64,000 nt of DNA from Periconia sp. R9002 (GCA_023627715.1 JAMAHW010000046.1:62001-126000); one strand, 5' to 3'; shown: positions 44,618 through 55,610, counted from the first letter of the stretch. Made by a program: numbers and translations. Notes: a model not told the origin generated them from the sequence alone.

Positions 44618-47042
44618 ATGGTGCAATCATCCGTGCTCGGTTTCCCCCGCATGGGTGCAAACCGTGAGCTCAAGAAGGCCAACGAAGCTTACTGGGCCGA
44701 CAAGCTCTCCCGTGACGACCTCATCAAAGAGGCCAAGCGTCTCCGTCTCGAACACTGGAAAATCCAGAAAGATGCCGGCGTCGATGTCATCCCCAGCAAC
44801 GACTTCGCCTTCTATGACCACCTTCTTGACCACATTCAGCTCTTCAACGTAAGCCCTCACCCTACCTACCAGCCTCACCTTCCACAAGCACACCCAATTG
44901 ACGTTTACAGGCCATCCCCGAACGCTACTCCAAGAACAACCTAGACAAGCTCGATGAGTACTTCGCCATGGGCCGTGGCCACCAGAAGGACGGCGTCGAT
45001 GTTCCCAGCTTGGTAAGTCAACCGAGGACGAATACCTCTATGATACTACCAACCAGATGGACTAACACATGCTCCAGGAAATGGTCAAGTGGTTCGACTC
45101 CAACTACCACTATGTCAAGCCCACATTCCAAGATGGCCAGACCTTCAAGCTTGCCGACAACCCCAAGCCGGTTGCTGAATTCCTTGAGGCCAAGGAGGCC
45201 GGCATCATCACCCGCCCCGTCCTCATCGGTCCCGTCTCTTTCCTCGCCCTCGGAAAGGCTGACCGTGGTCAATCCGTCGACCCCATCTCCCTATTGGAGA
45301 AACTTCTTCCCGTCTACGTTGAGCTCCTCGAGAAGCTCAAGGCTGCCGGTGCCGAGACTGTGCAGATTGACGAGCCCGTCCTCGTCTATGACCTCCAGCA
45401 AAAGATCAAGGATGCCTTCAAGCCCGCCTACGAGAAGCTCACCGGCAGCAGCCTGCCCAAGCTCGTTCTCGCAACCTACTTCGGTGACATTGTCCACAAC
45501 TTCGACGTCTTCCCGGCCATCAAGAACGTCTACGGTATTCACATTGATCTTGTGAGGAACCCAGAGCAGCTTGATGCAGTCATCGGTCAGCTTGGCTCCA
45601 GCCAGGTCCTCTCCGCCGGTGTCGTTGACGGCCGTAACATTTGGAAGACCAACTTCAAGCGTGCTGTCGAGACCGTCGAGAAGGCCATCCAGAAGCTTGG
45701 CAAGGACCGCGTCATCGTCGCCACCTCCAGCTCGCTCCTTCACACCCCACACTCTCTCGAAAGCGAGAAGAAGCTCCCCGAGGAGGTCAAGGACTGGTTC
45801 TCCTTCGCAGTGCAAAAGACCGCTGAGGTGGTCGTCATTGCCAAGGCTGTCACCGAGGGCCCCGCTGCCGTACGTGATGCCCTTGAGGCCAACGCCAAGT
45901 CGATGCAGGCCCGTGCCTCTTCTGAGCGCACCAACAACAAGGCTGTCCAGGACCGTCAAGCCAAGGTCACCCCAGAGCAGCACGAGCGCAAGTCCGCTTT
46001 CCCCGAGCGTTACGCCCAACAGAAGAAGCACCTCAGCTTGCCTACCTTCCCCACTACCACCATCGGTTCTTTCCCTCAGACCAAGGAGATCCGCATCCAG
46101 CGTAACAAGTTTACCAAGGGTGAAATCACCGCCGAGCAATACGAGAAGTTCATCGAGAAGGAGATTGACGATGTCATCAAGATCCAGGATGAGCTTGGTC
46201 TCGACGTCTACGTGCACGGTGAACCGGAGCGCAACGACATGGTGCAATACTTTGGTGAGAGGCTAGACGGCTACGTCTTCACAACCAACGGCTGGGTCCA
46301 GTCCTATGGCTCTCGTTGCGTCCGTCCCCCCATTGTCGTCGGTGACATCTCCCGTCCTGCTCCCATGTCCGTCAAGGAGTCCAAGTACGCCGCTTCCGTC
46401 TCCAAGAAGCCCATGAAGGGTATGCTCACTGGCCCCATCACCTGCCTTCGATGGTCTTTCCCTCGTGACGATGTCCACCAGTCTGTTCAGGCTCAACAGC
46501 TTGCTCTTGCTCTTCGCGACGAGGTCATCGACCTTGAGGCTGCTGGCATCTTCGTGATCCAAGTCGACGAGCCAGCTCTCCGTGAGGGTCTTCCTCTCCG
46601 CTCCGGTACCGAGCGCGAGAAGTACCTCGAGTGGGCCGTTAACTCTTTCAAGCTTGCGTGTGCCGGTGTCCAGGACTCGACCCAGATCCACTCTCACTTC
46701 TGCTACTCCGAGTTCCAGGACTTCTTCCACGCCATTGCCGCTCTCGACGCCGATGTGCTCTCCATTGAGAACAGCAAGAGCGACGCCAAGCTCCTCAAGG
46801 TCTTCGAGGACAAGGCCTACCCCCGTCACATCGGCCCTGGTGTTTACGACATCCACTCTCCTCGTGTGCCCTCAGAGCAGGAGATCAAGGACCGCATCGC
46901 CGAGATGTTGGTCTACCTCAAGCCCGAGCAGCTCTGGGTCAACCCCGACTGCGGTCTCAAGACCCGCCAGTGGAAGGAGACCAAGGCCGCTCTCATCAAC
47001 ATGGTCAACGCGGCCAAGTTCTACCGCGAGAAGTACGCTTAG
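44618..47042 (+). CDS. MET6: Cobalamin-independent methionine synthase (MetE/Met6)
   Basis: This enzyme transfers the methyl group of 5-methyltetrahydropteroyl-triglutamate to homocysteine in the cytosol, the last step of methionine synthesis. Exons 44618-44848, 44911-45012 and 45078-47042 encode 765 residues, matching the family. Introns are 62 and 65 bp. The N-terminal MetE domain begins SSVLGFPRMGANRELKKA. The C-terminal catalytic domain starts near LPTFPTTTIGSFPQT. The zinc/homocysteine site is visible as HFC (H651, C653), probably E675, and NPDCGLKTR (C736). Codon use is strongly biased to C-ending codons, as expected for an abundant enzyme, which also creates long antisense open frames. 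A CCAAT box and CT tract lie upstream. Confidence 0.96.
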
Positions 47043-48071
47043 ACGCCACTTTTTTTCTGGCGACCCAACCTTTCCACCACGTTTTTGCTTTTCATCAAAG
47101 CATCGTGGTTTGAGCAGCATATCAACCGCTGCCGTGTAATGTGTGTTTATGTTTTTTATGATACCACTGAAAAGTTCAACCTGCATTTATTGGTTCTTTG
47201 GGAACGGTTTTCAAGGGGCATTCGTGAGCGATCTCAACATCGGCGTTCACTCCAGACGACAGGTATTGTATGGAAGTCATCTGGGAAATCATCATATTGA
47301 CGGCGTTTATTTGCTTTTTTGTATCCTTCTCGCATGTGGATCTCAAGGGAGGAGGTTCGCGACGATACCAAAAAAAAGAAACTCATCCACGGATAAGGGT
47401 CCGATGGGGGAGTGATAGATGGCTTCACTTCAACAGCCATGCGCGCATCTAGAAAGGACAGGAATGAAAGAGTCTGTCAGGTGTGTGTTGGCAAGGTGTA
47501 TACATAGTACGAAGGGTTGTAGCTCGCTGGTTACCGAGCTAGCTGGCGATGCAAACAACCAGCATAATAATAAATGAAGTTCAACACCTTCCAAACACAT
47601 ACTCCATGCTTGACTGCTGCTCAATTTGATCGTGATTGTTGAGAGTTTTGGGGGGAGTCGGCGGTAACTGTGCTTGAGGAGAAAGAGAAGTAGATATGGC
47701 GCTACACGGATCGGCTGCAGGGGTAAGGATGGCTGCTGGGTCAACCATCGTTTGTTTTGTCGGCTTGGCGAGGGTGCAATCCATTGGGTGCGTGCGCTTC
47801 CACATCTTGTTCACGTCACAGAGCGGCCTTCGCCCAGGAAGTTTCGAAGGACTTTGCTCAAGATTGCTACTGTCTATATTATTAATTATCTTGGAATCGC
47901 CTTCCCTCCTTTACTGCGCTTCGCTCCGTCCATAAACCCATCCATCATCAAGAACTGTCACGCGGCACGGCTGCATTCCTGAACTCGTCACCCACGTGGT
48001 TTCGCATTCCTCAAACTGCATTCTGCATGCAATAGACTCCCTTTCAGATCTGTGTTAGACCCGACGAAGCC
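47043..48071. other. MetE 3' region and promoter of the next gene
   Basis: This 1-kb stretch holds the MetE 3' UTR and the DUF3405-type gene promoter. A perfect 7-bp stem (TAGCTCG at 47520-47526, CGAGCTA at 47535-47541) encloses an 8-nt loop. A minus-strand frame at 47581-47805 (74 codons) is Pro/Thr/Gln-rich and might be a small gene, but support is too weak to call. Confidence 0.45.
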
Positions 48072-50558
48072 ATGCTGGGCTTCCGCCCACTCCAGATAGC
48101 GAAGAGGAAGCTGCATTCCTACAATACAGTTCCCGCATACGAAGTGGAAGACGCAGAAGCCGACGCCGATATCGAATACAATGACAAGCAATACGAGAGC
48201 GACGACACCAGTAGCTATGCATCCTCTCCCGCATCGTCACCCTATTCCTCACGCGTGTCCTCGGCCTCACATTCAACACCTACTCTCCAGAAACCCCAAC
48301 TCGCGCGGTCGAGTGTGAGGGCATACAGCTATCGGGATTGGCGGAGGTTCACACGATATTTTGGCCTGGCCATAGGCAGCGTTCTGGTCCTGTTCATATA
48401 CTTTTTGCTGAGTCGCAGTTGGGCTTCAGCGCGATACGCCGAGCTAGGACTCCATAAATCACCTGCTGCTCCGCATGTGTGGGAGAGTTTTCCGTTTCTA
48501 AAACGATACCATGGTGGTATAAGGACTTTGAAAAGTCGGAAAGACAACAAGCCTGAGTACCCAAAGCTAGAGGACATCAACCCGGAGATGCCAGCGAGTG
48601 AGGGTAGCAACGACTCACCCAAAAACAAGCGAATGGAGGGCGGTAACCTTACGGATTCTGCACCCTTCAATCCCTACCCCGATTATGAGAGTCTCAGCTA
48701 TGTCAACAAGTACGGTCCTGTGGAATCTTGCTTTTTAGACGCGAATGAAACCATCACTTTCCCCTCGTTGCGGGCATATCAGGGCGTCACTGATGGGACT
48801 CCGGACAACGTCATGGGCTCGTATGAAATGTTCGGTTTGCGCAATGATGTATGCTTCGAGCGCTTTGGTCGACTTGGCCCTTACGGACTGGGGTACTCTA
48901 CAAAACGTGGAGGCAATGGCGCGGCTATGGAAGGTGATCGCGAAGGCATCGAGAAAGTTTGGGAAGAAACTGGGGAGGTCGATTATCGCGAAGTCAAGTG
49001 GGGTGAGGTCCTCGACCGCTGTTTGCAGAAGAACCAGGGCCGCTTCAAACCACTCACTACAGGCCGCAACAACTTCTTCCAGACCATGGCTACGAAAGGG
49101 CCAGAGTCAGAGAAACAACAGAAGGATAGTACCGAAGGCATCCCCTTCACTAACAACACTGTTCGCCAGCCATCGAAAGCGGCACATAACGAACTTCTTC
49201 CGCGGACTGTCTTCTTGATACGAACCTGGTCTGACTATGAATATGATGACGAAGATATCATGTATTTGCGAGCACTGATTGCGGAACTGAGCATTGCATC
49301 CGGTGCCGAATACCAGGTCCATTTCCTGATCCACGTCAAAGACGATAACCGGCAAATATGGGCTGATGAGGAGGTATATCAAGAGGTGCTTGATAAGGCA
49401 CTTCCCGCAGAGTTTGCCGGAATGGGGACGCTTTGGTCCGAGCGGCAGATGGGTCTGATTTATGGTGGTCTGGAGGATTCCATGTACCGCAACCTTCCTA
49501 TCCACGGAGCCTATCGCTCGACTTATATGCCGGTCACTTATTTCGCTCATCAACACCCGGAGTTCGACTTCTTCTGGAACTGGGAAATGGACGTTCGATA
49601 TACTGGTCACTACTACCATCTTCTGAAACAGGTTGGCGACTGGGCTGACAAGCAACCGCGGAAAGGGCTGTGGGAGCGCAACTCACGCTTTTACGTACCT
49701 TCAGTGCACGGGACATGGGAAGAATTCATACACATGGTACGTGTTCAAACCGAACATGGCACCAACAGCAAAGCCAATGCCTGGTCATCGCATCTTCCAG
49801 CAAATCCTCACCTGCCAGAACCCGAAACCCAGAAACCAGAGAAACCCATCTGGGGACCCGTACTCCCTCTCGACTATCCCGATATCGAGATCGACGAGGC
49901 TGTCAAACCTCCAACAACCATCACCGAAGACAAGTACACATGGGGTGTTGGCGAGGCAGCGGATCTCATCGTCTTCAACCCCCTCTTCGACCCCGAACAC
50001 ACCAACTGGATCCTGGGCGAAGACATCACCGGCTACAACAAGACCCAAGGACTGCCACCCCGCCGCGTCGCCATCAACACATCCAGCCGTCTCTCCCGGC
50101 GCCTCCTCTCCACCATGCACCGCGAGCACACACACAAGCGCCACACCATGTTCTCAGAAATGTGGCCCGCCTCGTGCGCGCTCCACCACGGTCTCAAAGC
50201 CGTCTACGCGCCCCACCCCGTCTACATCGACCGCAAGTGGCCGACGCAGTACCTCGCCGCCATCTTCAACAATGGCCGCAACGGCGCGTCGGGCGGCGCG
50301 CGCCTCTCCGTCTTCTCCGACGACCGCCAGCACAACTTCCTCGGCACCACTTGGTACTACCACGCGGGGTTCGCGCCGAACCTGTGGAAGCGGTGGCTGG
50401 GGTACAAGGTCGACAACGACGGCGGCGAGGTCGAGGAGCTGGCGGGTGAAGGCAGAATGTGTCTCCCCGCTATGCTGCTGCATCCCGTCAAGCAGGTCGA
50501 TCTCATACAGGAGAAGATGCAGCAGCCGGAAGGGGAGAAGGAGGAGATGCTTCGCTGA
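48072..50558 (+). CDS. DUF3405-type type II membrane protein
   Basis: A single exon encodes 828 residues. The N-terminal ~95 residues are cytosolic and Ser/Asp-rich. One membrane segment lies at about 97-113 (FGLAIGSVLVLFIYFLL) and the rest is lumenal or extracellular. The long C-terminal region contains blocks I associate with the fungal DUF3405 family: TVFLIRTWSDYEYDDEDIMYLRALIAELS, EYQVHFLIHVKDD, PVTYFAHQHPEFDFFWNWEMDVRYTGHYYHLL and WERNSRFYVPSVHG. The EMDVR motif in a strand context recalls DxD-type glycosyltransferase sites, which fits a Golgi enzyme but is not proof. Biological function of the family is unknown to me. Confidence 0.8.
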   Translation: MLGFRPLQIAKRKLHSYNTVPAYEVEDAEADADIEYNDKQYESDDTSSYASSPASSPYSSRVSSASHSTPTLQKPQLARSSVRAYSYRDWRRFTRYFGLAIGSVLVLFIYFLLSRSWASARYAELGLHKSPAAPHVWESFPFLKRYHGGIRTLKSRKDNKPEYPKLEDINPEMPASEGSNDSPKNKRMEGGNLTDSAPFNPYPDYESLSYVNKYGPVESCFLDANETITFPSLRAYQGVTDGTPDNVMGSYEMFGLRNDVCFERFGRLGPYGLGYSTKRGGNGAAMEGDREGIEKVWEETGEVDYREVKWGEVLDRCLQKNQGRFKPLTTGRNNFFQTMATKGPESEKQQKDSTEGIPFTNNTVRQPSKAAHNELLPRTVFLIRTWSDYEYDDEDIMYLRALIAELSIASGAEYQVHFLIHVKDDNRQIWADEEVYQEVLDKALPAEFAGMGTLWSERQMGLIYGGLEDSMYRNLPIHGAYRSTYMPVTYFAHQHPEFDFFWNWEMDVRYTGHYYHLLKQVGDWADKQPRKGLWERNSRFYVPSVHGTWEEFIHMVRVQTEHGTNSKANAWSSHLPANPHLPEPETQKPEKPIWGPVLPLDYPDIEIDEAVKPPTTITEDKYTWGVGEAADLIVFNPLFDPEHTNWILGEDITGYNKTQGLPPRRVAINTSSRLSRRLLSTMHREHTHKRHTMFSEMWPASCALHHGLKAVYAPHPVYIDRKWPTQYLAAIFNNGRNGASGGARLSVFSDDRQHNFLGTTWYYHAGFAPNLWKRWLGYKVDNDGGEVEELAGEGRMCLPAMLLHPVKQVDLIQEKMQQPEGEKEEMLR

Positions 50559-51524
50559 GCGGGGTTTACTCTGTTGTTGATGTTTTTCATGGCATTACGT
50601 ATAGGCGTTTTCCTTTAGTTCTCTGGGCGTTTGAATTTGTCGGGGAACGGGTGATTGATGAAGTTTATGTGCATACATACCTTTTTTTGTATGGCGTTTT
50701 CACTCCTCTCTTTATGGGGCTTTACCAGGAGCGTGGAGTTAAGGTTGGGGGTGCATACATACTTGCTTTGCTTGCTTGCAATGAATGTAAATTTTTTTAT
50801 GAGTAAAGATGACCTACATTAGCTTATGTTACATACAAAAATAAACGGGGAATGAAAAGTACACACGACATATTCGTTCTTCTTTTGCTACAACGTGATT
50901 GATTCTGTGCTGCTGCAGTATGTACCTACCTTTCATTCTCTTTATTTATTACGAATAACGCAATTTTCGAACCCGAGTAAAACAAGACGCGGGATACGAT
51001 ACATCCATGTACGACTTACGTTGCGATGATGTTGATGTTGGCGGGGATGTGTGTGTATGTACGGCAGGGAGACGATGTCAACCGATGCCGTTCGTTGCAT
51101 AGGTAGGTACCTACATAGATGGATGGATGTGGATATTCACGCATCTGTTTGTTCGAAAACACTTCAAAGACCTCTGAGAGAAAATGTAGCGATCAAATCT
51201 TCACATGACGTATCCAGATATCCTTCACGCGCGTGACAACCTACATCTCTGGAGGTACATACGTGTGTGTATGTATTTATGTGATGTATCTACGTACATA
51301 CATTTCGTTTCATCATTCGACCAACCCAGCGAGTCGTACGGTGCGGCGCGGTGCCGTACTTTGCTTTGTTTTGCTTCTGCACATACATACAATACATTTC
51401 ACCAATGTCAAGTCACGTCATATCATACGATGTTACGAAAAAATGCCATTTCTCATTTCATTTTTTTTCACACACTCAAAAAAAAGCCCCCCCCTTATCC
51501 TGCTCCCCCGATGAGGGACACTTT
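50559..51524. other. Convergent intergenic region rich in gta/tac words
   Basis: This 966-bp stretch lies between the stops of the DUF3405-type gene and the acidic repeat gene. It is low-complexity, with repeated tacata/gtatgt words and the perfect 12-bp palindrome GTAGGTACCTAC at 51103-51114. No gene was recognised. Confidence 0.5.
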
Positions 51525-52676
51525 TCAATCCATGGACTCTTCCAGCTTCCTCTTGTGCAAAAACTCCTTCTTCCTCTTCTTTTTCTCCTTCTCCTTCTCC
51601 TGTTCGGTGACATCGTCCCCGTCGCGCTTCTTGTCCTTGGGAGAAGGCGGAGGTTGGATGAGAGGTTGATAGGGGTGAGCTTCCTCTGCTGCTGCTGCAG
51701 GATCACCGGGAGGAGAATGATGGTGTTGGGCGGCGGGCCAGATGATCTTGAACGCCCATTCAAACGGCTCCTCGTTTGGGTGTTCTGGTGGTGAGGAGGA
51801 GGTACGGGGGTCTTCGTTTGGGTTGCTGGTGGTGGATGGAGACCGCGGGTACGTGAATGTATTGGAGGAGGAAGAGGAGTAGTCGTTGGATTGTCGTTGA
51901 AGCGAGCGTCCCACTCGTTCCTCTTCCTCTTCATAGTTGAAGTTTCGGTAGCTAGATCCTCGGTATTTTGAATCGTCGCGCCAGTCCCGGAACCGCTCCA
52001 TCTCCTCATCGTCGTAGCCGGCTCCTTGGTTTTCCGTATCCGCTTCGCGGTCGTACATGTGTGTGTCTTTGTCGTCTTCATCGCTGGAGCTTTCATCGCT
52101 CGAATCTTCGCTGGACACATCGCTCCAGTTCCGAAACCGTTCCATGTCCTCGTCGCGTCCGTACCTGGCCGCGTGTGCCTCTTCCAGTTCCTGCAGCAAG
52201 CGCCCGCCGCCCAATACTGCACCATCATCCTCATCGCTTATGTCTGAGTAGCCACAGTCGTCGTCACTGGAGTCTTCATCGCTAGACTCTTCATTGCTAG
52301 AATCTTCGTCACTAGAGTCCTCATCGCTGGACTCATCGCTCCAATCCCGAAACCGCTCCATCTCCTTATCGCTCTCTAACTCGTCCTCTGAAATCGCCAT
52401 CTCCATCTCCGTCTCCGTCTCCGTCTCTGTCTCCGCATCCCCCTCCGCCTTCCTTCGGAGCTTCCTGGCACGAAGCTCCCGGAGGCGGAGAATCCTCTCG
52501 TTGTAACCACTCGAACGCTTCATAGCAGGACTTATTCTGTGTTCAATGGTATTCGCGGCATGTATGTAGCCAACGAGCTCACCGGAGGGTGCAAAGTATC
52601 GATTGGATCCCCTTGTCGTGTTCCACCACGGCTGGCGTCGGTCCAGCTTGTACGTCCAGTTTCTGCCCTTCGGCAT
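51525..52676 (-). CDS. Acidic protein with three EMERFRDW repeats, function unknown
   Basis: A single exon encodes 383 residues. The N-terminus (NWTYKLDRRQPWWN, then NRYFAPSGELVGYIH) is Trp/aromatic-rich and likely folded. Residues ~80-240 are extremely acidic and Ser-rich (DESSDEDSSDED). A short motif, [ED]MERFR[DN]W, occurs three times at about 105-112, 177-184 and 225-232, twice followed by SD-SS-acidic sequence. The spacings are 72 and 48 residues, both multiples of 24, suggesting ancestral repeat expansion. After a Pro/Ser-rich stretch the C-terminus is highly basic (EKEKEKKKRKKEFLHKRK). The charge segregation resembles nuclear or nucleolar chaperone-like proteins, but no family is recognised. 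The in-frame ATG at 52676 is the first. Confidence 0.7.
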   Translation of the reverse strand: MPKGRNWTYKLDRRQPWWNTTRGSNRYFAPSGELVGYIHAANTIEHRISPAMKRSSGYNERILRLRELRARKLRRKAEGDAETETETETEMEMAISEDELESDKEMERFRDWSDESSDEDSSDEDSSNEESSDEDSSDDDCGYSDISDEDDGAVLGGGRLLQELEEAHAARYGRDEDMERFRNWSDVSSEDSSDESSSDEDDKDTHMYDREADTENQGAGYDDEEMERFRDWRDDSKYRGSSYRNFNYEEEEERVGRSLQRQSNDYSSSSSNTFTYPRSPSTTSNPNEDPRTSSSPPEHPNEEPFEWAFKIIWPAAQHHHSPPGDPAAAAEEAHPYQPLIQPPPSPKDKKRDGDDVTEQEKEKEKKKRKKEFLHKRKLEESMD

Positions 52677-53448
52677 AGTGGTTGTTGCGCGGTCACCGCG
52701 TCAACGGTCTGGCGGGGGAAGGTTTGGAGAGCAGGTAAGTAAATTGTGCTGATGTGCTTTCAAATAGAGAAGGGGAATGTGGGTATTGGACGAGCCAAGG
52801 TTAGGGTGGACTCGGTGGATGGTGCAGTGGGAGTGCGTTTGTTTGGGTCTTGGCGGGGTGAGTGTTTGTGCGTCTAGTGGGTGAGAGGAAGGTAATGTCA
52901 CGTGAGCCTGGAGGTAGGCAACTGAGTGCGATTGTTTGGACGTGCTCTTTTGGGAATGACCGAGCCTTGGGGATGTGAGCGGCCCAATGACTTGCTGTTA
53001 CTTTTTACGTCTCATCTGGCGTTAATTAGCGAAGGATGTTCGTCGTAACCGCTGAGGTATCTGCAATTTGTAATTCTAAAAAAATCGTTTACGTATACGA
53101 GCCACTTACCTGGGAATGAATGATCTGTATTCCTCATCACACTGGATGGCGAGGAGCATAAGGGGCGTCGTCGCTTTATTCCGTGGACTTGCAATTTCAA
53201 AATCAACCGTACAAAACCATGGACTGAAAAGCAAACGGGGAAATAAAAAAGTATGACTTGAAGCGGAAGCGAAAATATCGAACAATGATAATCATGGATG
53301 ATGATGCCAATCTGAATCTCAATGCTAGAACGCCAAATATGCCCAGAAATGCCTTCTCTCTAGGTACCCTCGCGCGAGGTGCTCCCACCACGTCGAATGC
53401 ATGGCTTGTCGACCTTTTCGCCCTCGTCTCCCTTGTTCCCTTCTTTCG
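52677..53448. other. Intergenic region upstream of the acidic repeat gene
   Basis: This 772-bp stretch between two minus-strand genes should contain the acidic repeat gene promoter and the 3' UTR of the DUF7923-like gene. A CACGTG-like word (tcacgtga) lies near 52899-52906. No gene was recognised. Confidence 0.45.
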
Positions 53449-54775
53449 TCAACCCATGATGCGTCTTCTTCGTCCACTGTCCACACTGACAGTATTATCC
53501 GGTCCAATCGAAATGCTCAAATTTGAATCATTGTCTTCAGAGTCCTCTCTCCGTCTCAGTCTATTTCCTTGTGATTTTGCTCTTTCGGGTTGAATCACTA
53601 GCCATGTGGACCCTCCATCGCCATCTTCCTGTTGCATGAGCTGGAGTTGAGGCCCGTTTCGTCCGCGGGGTCGTGGTGATTTAGACGGAGGTGGTGGGGT
53701 GAACAGCGTCGTGAATCTAGTCACTCGGAGGGGCAGCTCTGTGAGGGCTGCTGGAATGGGCATAGACTCCACAAGAGTGAGTTTTTCAATAGGGAGCGTG
53801 GATACCAATGATACGGGTAGATCTGCGGAAGAACAGGCGAGGATGACATGCCGTAAATGGGTGTTGGAGGTGTAAAACGAAAGATTCTCTAAAGGGTGTG
53901 AGTCGACTAGGATTGGTAATGGATGTTGAGTTATACACACCTCTGACTTTTCTTGCCGCTCCGCCTTCCTTGCCGACTCCAACATCGACAAAGTCGAAGC
54001 TCGATATGCGTCCACAGAAACCGGTCGAGAATGCCCGAAGTTGGCCGAGGTTCCTCACTTTGTCTTGCCGTACGAGGTAGTTCGCCATACCTTCCAGATT
54101 TGCGTACACACGTACTATAATATCCAAGGAGTCGGCATCCTCAAACTGCGGCCGAAGATACTCCCGTGTTCGAATGAGGAGTTCGTCGGCCAGTGCCTCG
54201 CCCCCTTGGGCTTTTTTAGTCAGAAACTTGTCTTGGAACTATGCTAGTCAGTCATGAGAGAAGCATCTGGGTCGATGTACCCTTACCAAAAATCCATCGG
54301 AGTCGGCATCGATGAGGAACAGAACGAAAGGCCGCCGTGACTAGCATATTCAGCAAGAAGTTTGACTAAGGATGTAAAATGAAAAGTCTCACCTGCTTCT
54401 CTGTCAAAGCATTCCCCGCCTCTTTGGCCTTGGCGGCCTCTTCTTTGGCCGATGCCGCTTCCCCCTTTGCTTCTGAGATTTCGGATTGCAGTATACGTCG
54501 AACATTTTGCTCCGAGGCTAGATCCAGCTCGGTCTGTGTGAGCTTTGCTTCGGTCTTCTCTAACTTCTCCAGTAGTTCCTATGGCCCCATGCGGTTAGCT
54601 TGCAACACCGTATCAAGCCCACTCAGCACCATCATCCATATCTCGTTTTGGGGAAGACAGCTTGTTTACTCACCTCGATTAATTCAAACCGTTTCTCCTC
54701 CAGAATCCGGAACTGAGCGAGCCGCTCCCGGTAAGTAGTAGGAACCGGCGGCTGGGGTTGCTGTTGCTCTGCCAT
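53449..54775 (-). CDS. DUF7923-like domain protein without CCCH zinc fingers
   Basis: Five exons, 54775-54674, 54578-54393, 54340-54287, 54238-53941 and 53888-53449, encode 359 residues. Introns are 95, 52, 48 and 52 bp, and every junction keeps frame. Residues ~17-96 form a coiled coil (RLAQFRILEEKRFELIE through a long E/K/A-rich helix). Residues ~97-250 match the domain usually found before CCCH fingers in fungal proteins: RPFVLFLIDADSDGFLFQDKFL, IIVRVYANLEGMA, AFSTGFCGRISSFDFVDVGVGKE, and HLRHVILACSSADLP. Such proteins normally end in C-x8-C-x5-C-x3-H fingers; none is present here. The C-terminus is Pro/Arg-rich, then Ser/Asp-rich. The LID-A-D start is reminiscent of NYN/PIN-like nuclease folds, which is inference only. 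Confidence 0.8.
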
Positions 54776-55610
54776 GGTTGTGATATCGAAGCGTGGTGGG
54801 TGGACTAGAAACCCAAAAAATCCGGGGCAAGCCTTTGTGTATTTAAATGACGATCATGTTGCCCGAATGCATGTTTTTGGGATCTTTGGCGCGACGCGTC
54901 GGGCTTAGCTGGCTCTGCATGCAGGTATAGTGACATGATTGGGATGTTCAACGTAGCGGCGCATGATTGGCTCGCGAGGTGGAGATGGTCAAATGGGATT
55001 CGACGCCTTGGTTACGTAGCTCAGAGCTGACCGGAAGAGAAGGGAAGGGAAAGGAAGAGAGGCACGAAACTCTCGGAACGAGAGGGCTGGAGGTCACGAG
55101 CCGGATTTTGTTTGAAGAAGGTGGTCCTGCGGAGCGGGCCGCGGATAGACTGCCAGGCTTTATTGCCTGCTATGCGCTATGCATGGGCAGGTCGCTATCT
55201 GGCAAACTAATGCTTTGGCATTTGTTTTTCTGCTAGAGGGCAAAGCCACCTACAGTTTCTCTTGACTCACTTGTTCGGTCGGCCGTTCGATGACGAACTT
55301 AACCTGGTGGCTCATGGCGACACAAAAAGAACACAGTGGCGAAAGAAGCTCTCAGTGTACGTCACTCTGCTCGAATGATATTCAACCAAGCCTCTACATT
55401 CTGAAGCACTTTAATAGGAAGCATACAAATTCTTCTTGCAATGTCCGTTAATCCCAACATATACAGTCACGCTCTTTACCCCAGTGTAGGAAAATGTCCT
55501 TTCCAACCCATAGATACATATAATACATTTCTCCCCCTTGACCCGCTGGTTCTTTCAACTATACTCGTACAGATGAGTTTTGTGCAATACTGCTTTACTT
55601 GCGACGTCAA
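54776..55610. other. Intergenic region with a possible orphan exon
   Basis: This 835-bp stretch lies between two minus-strand genes. It contains a purine tract at about 55033-55061 and a CCAAT box on the minus strand near 54965. On the minus strand from 55317 there is a short open frame (MSHQVKFVIERPTEQ) ending at a perfect gtgagt donor, but no convincing partner exon. No gene was called. Confidence 0.45.

Noticed and set aside
45291..46247. Minus-strand open frame of 318 codons
   Set aside because: It is antisense to MetE and arises from strong codon bias there; Leu/Gly/Asp/Val-rich translation with no family features.
49633..50580. Plus-strand open frame of 315 codons within the DUF3405-type gene
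   Set aside because: Its translation is a Ser/Thr/Pro/Arg-rich shadow of a C-ending codon region; the DUF3405 frame carries the conserved blocks.
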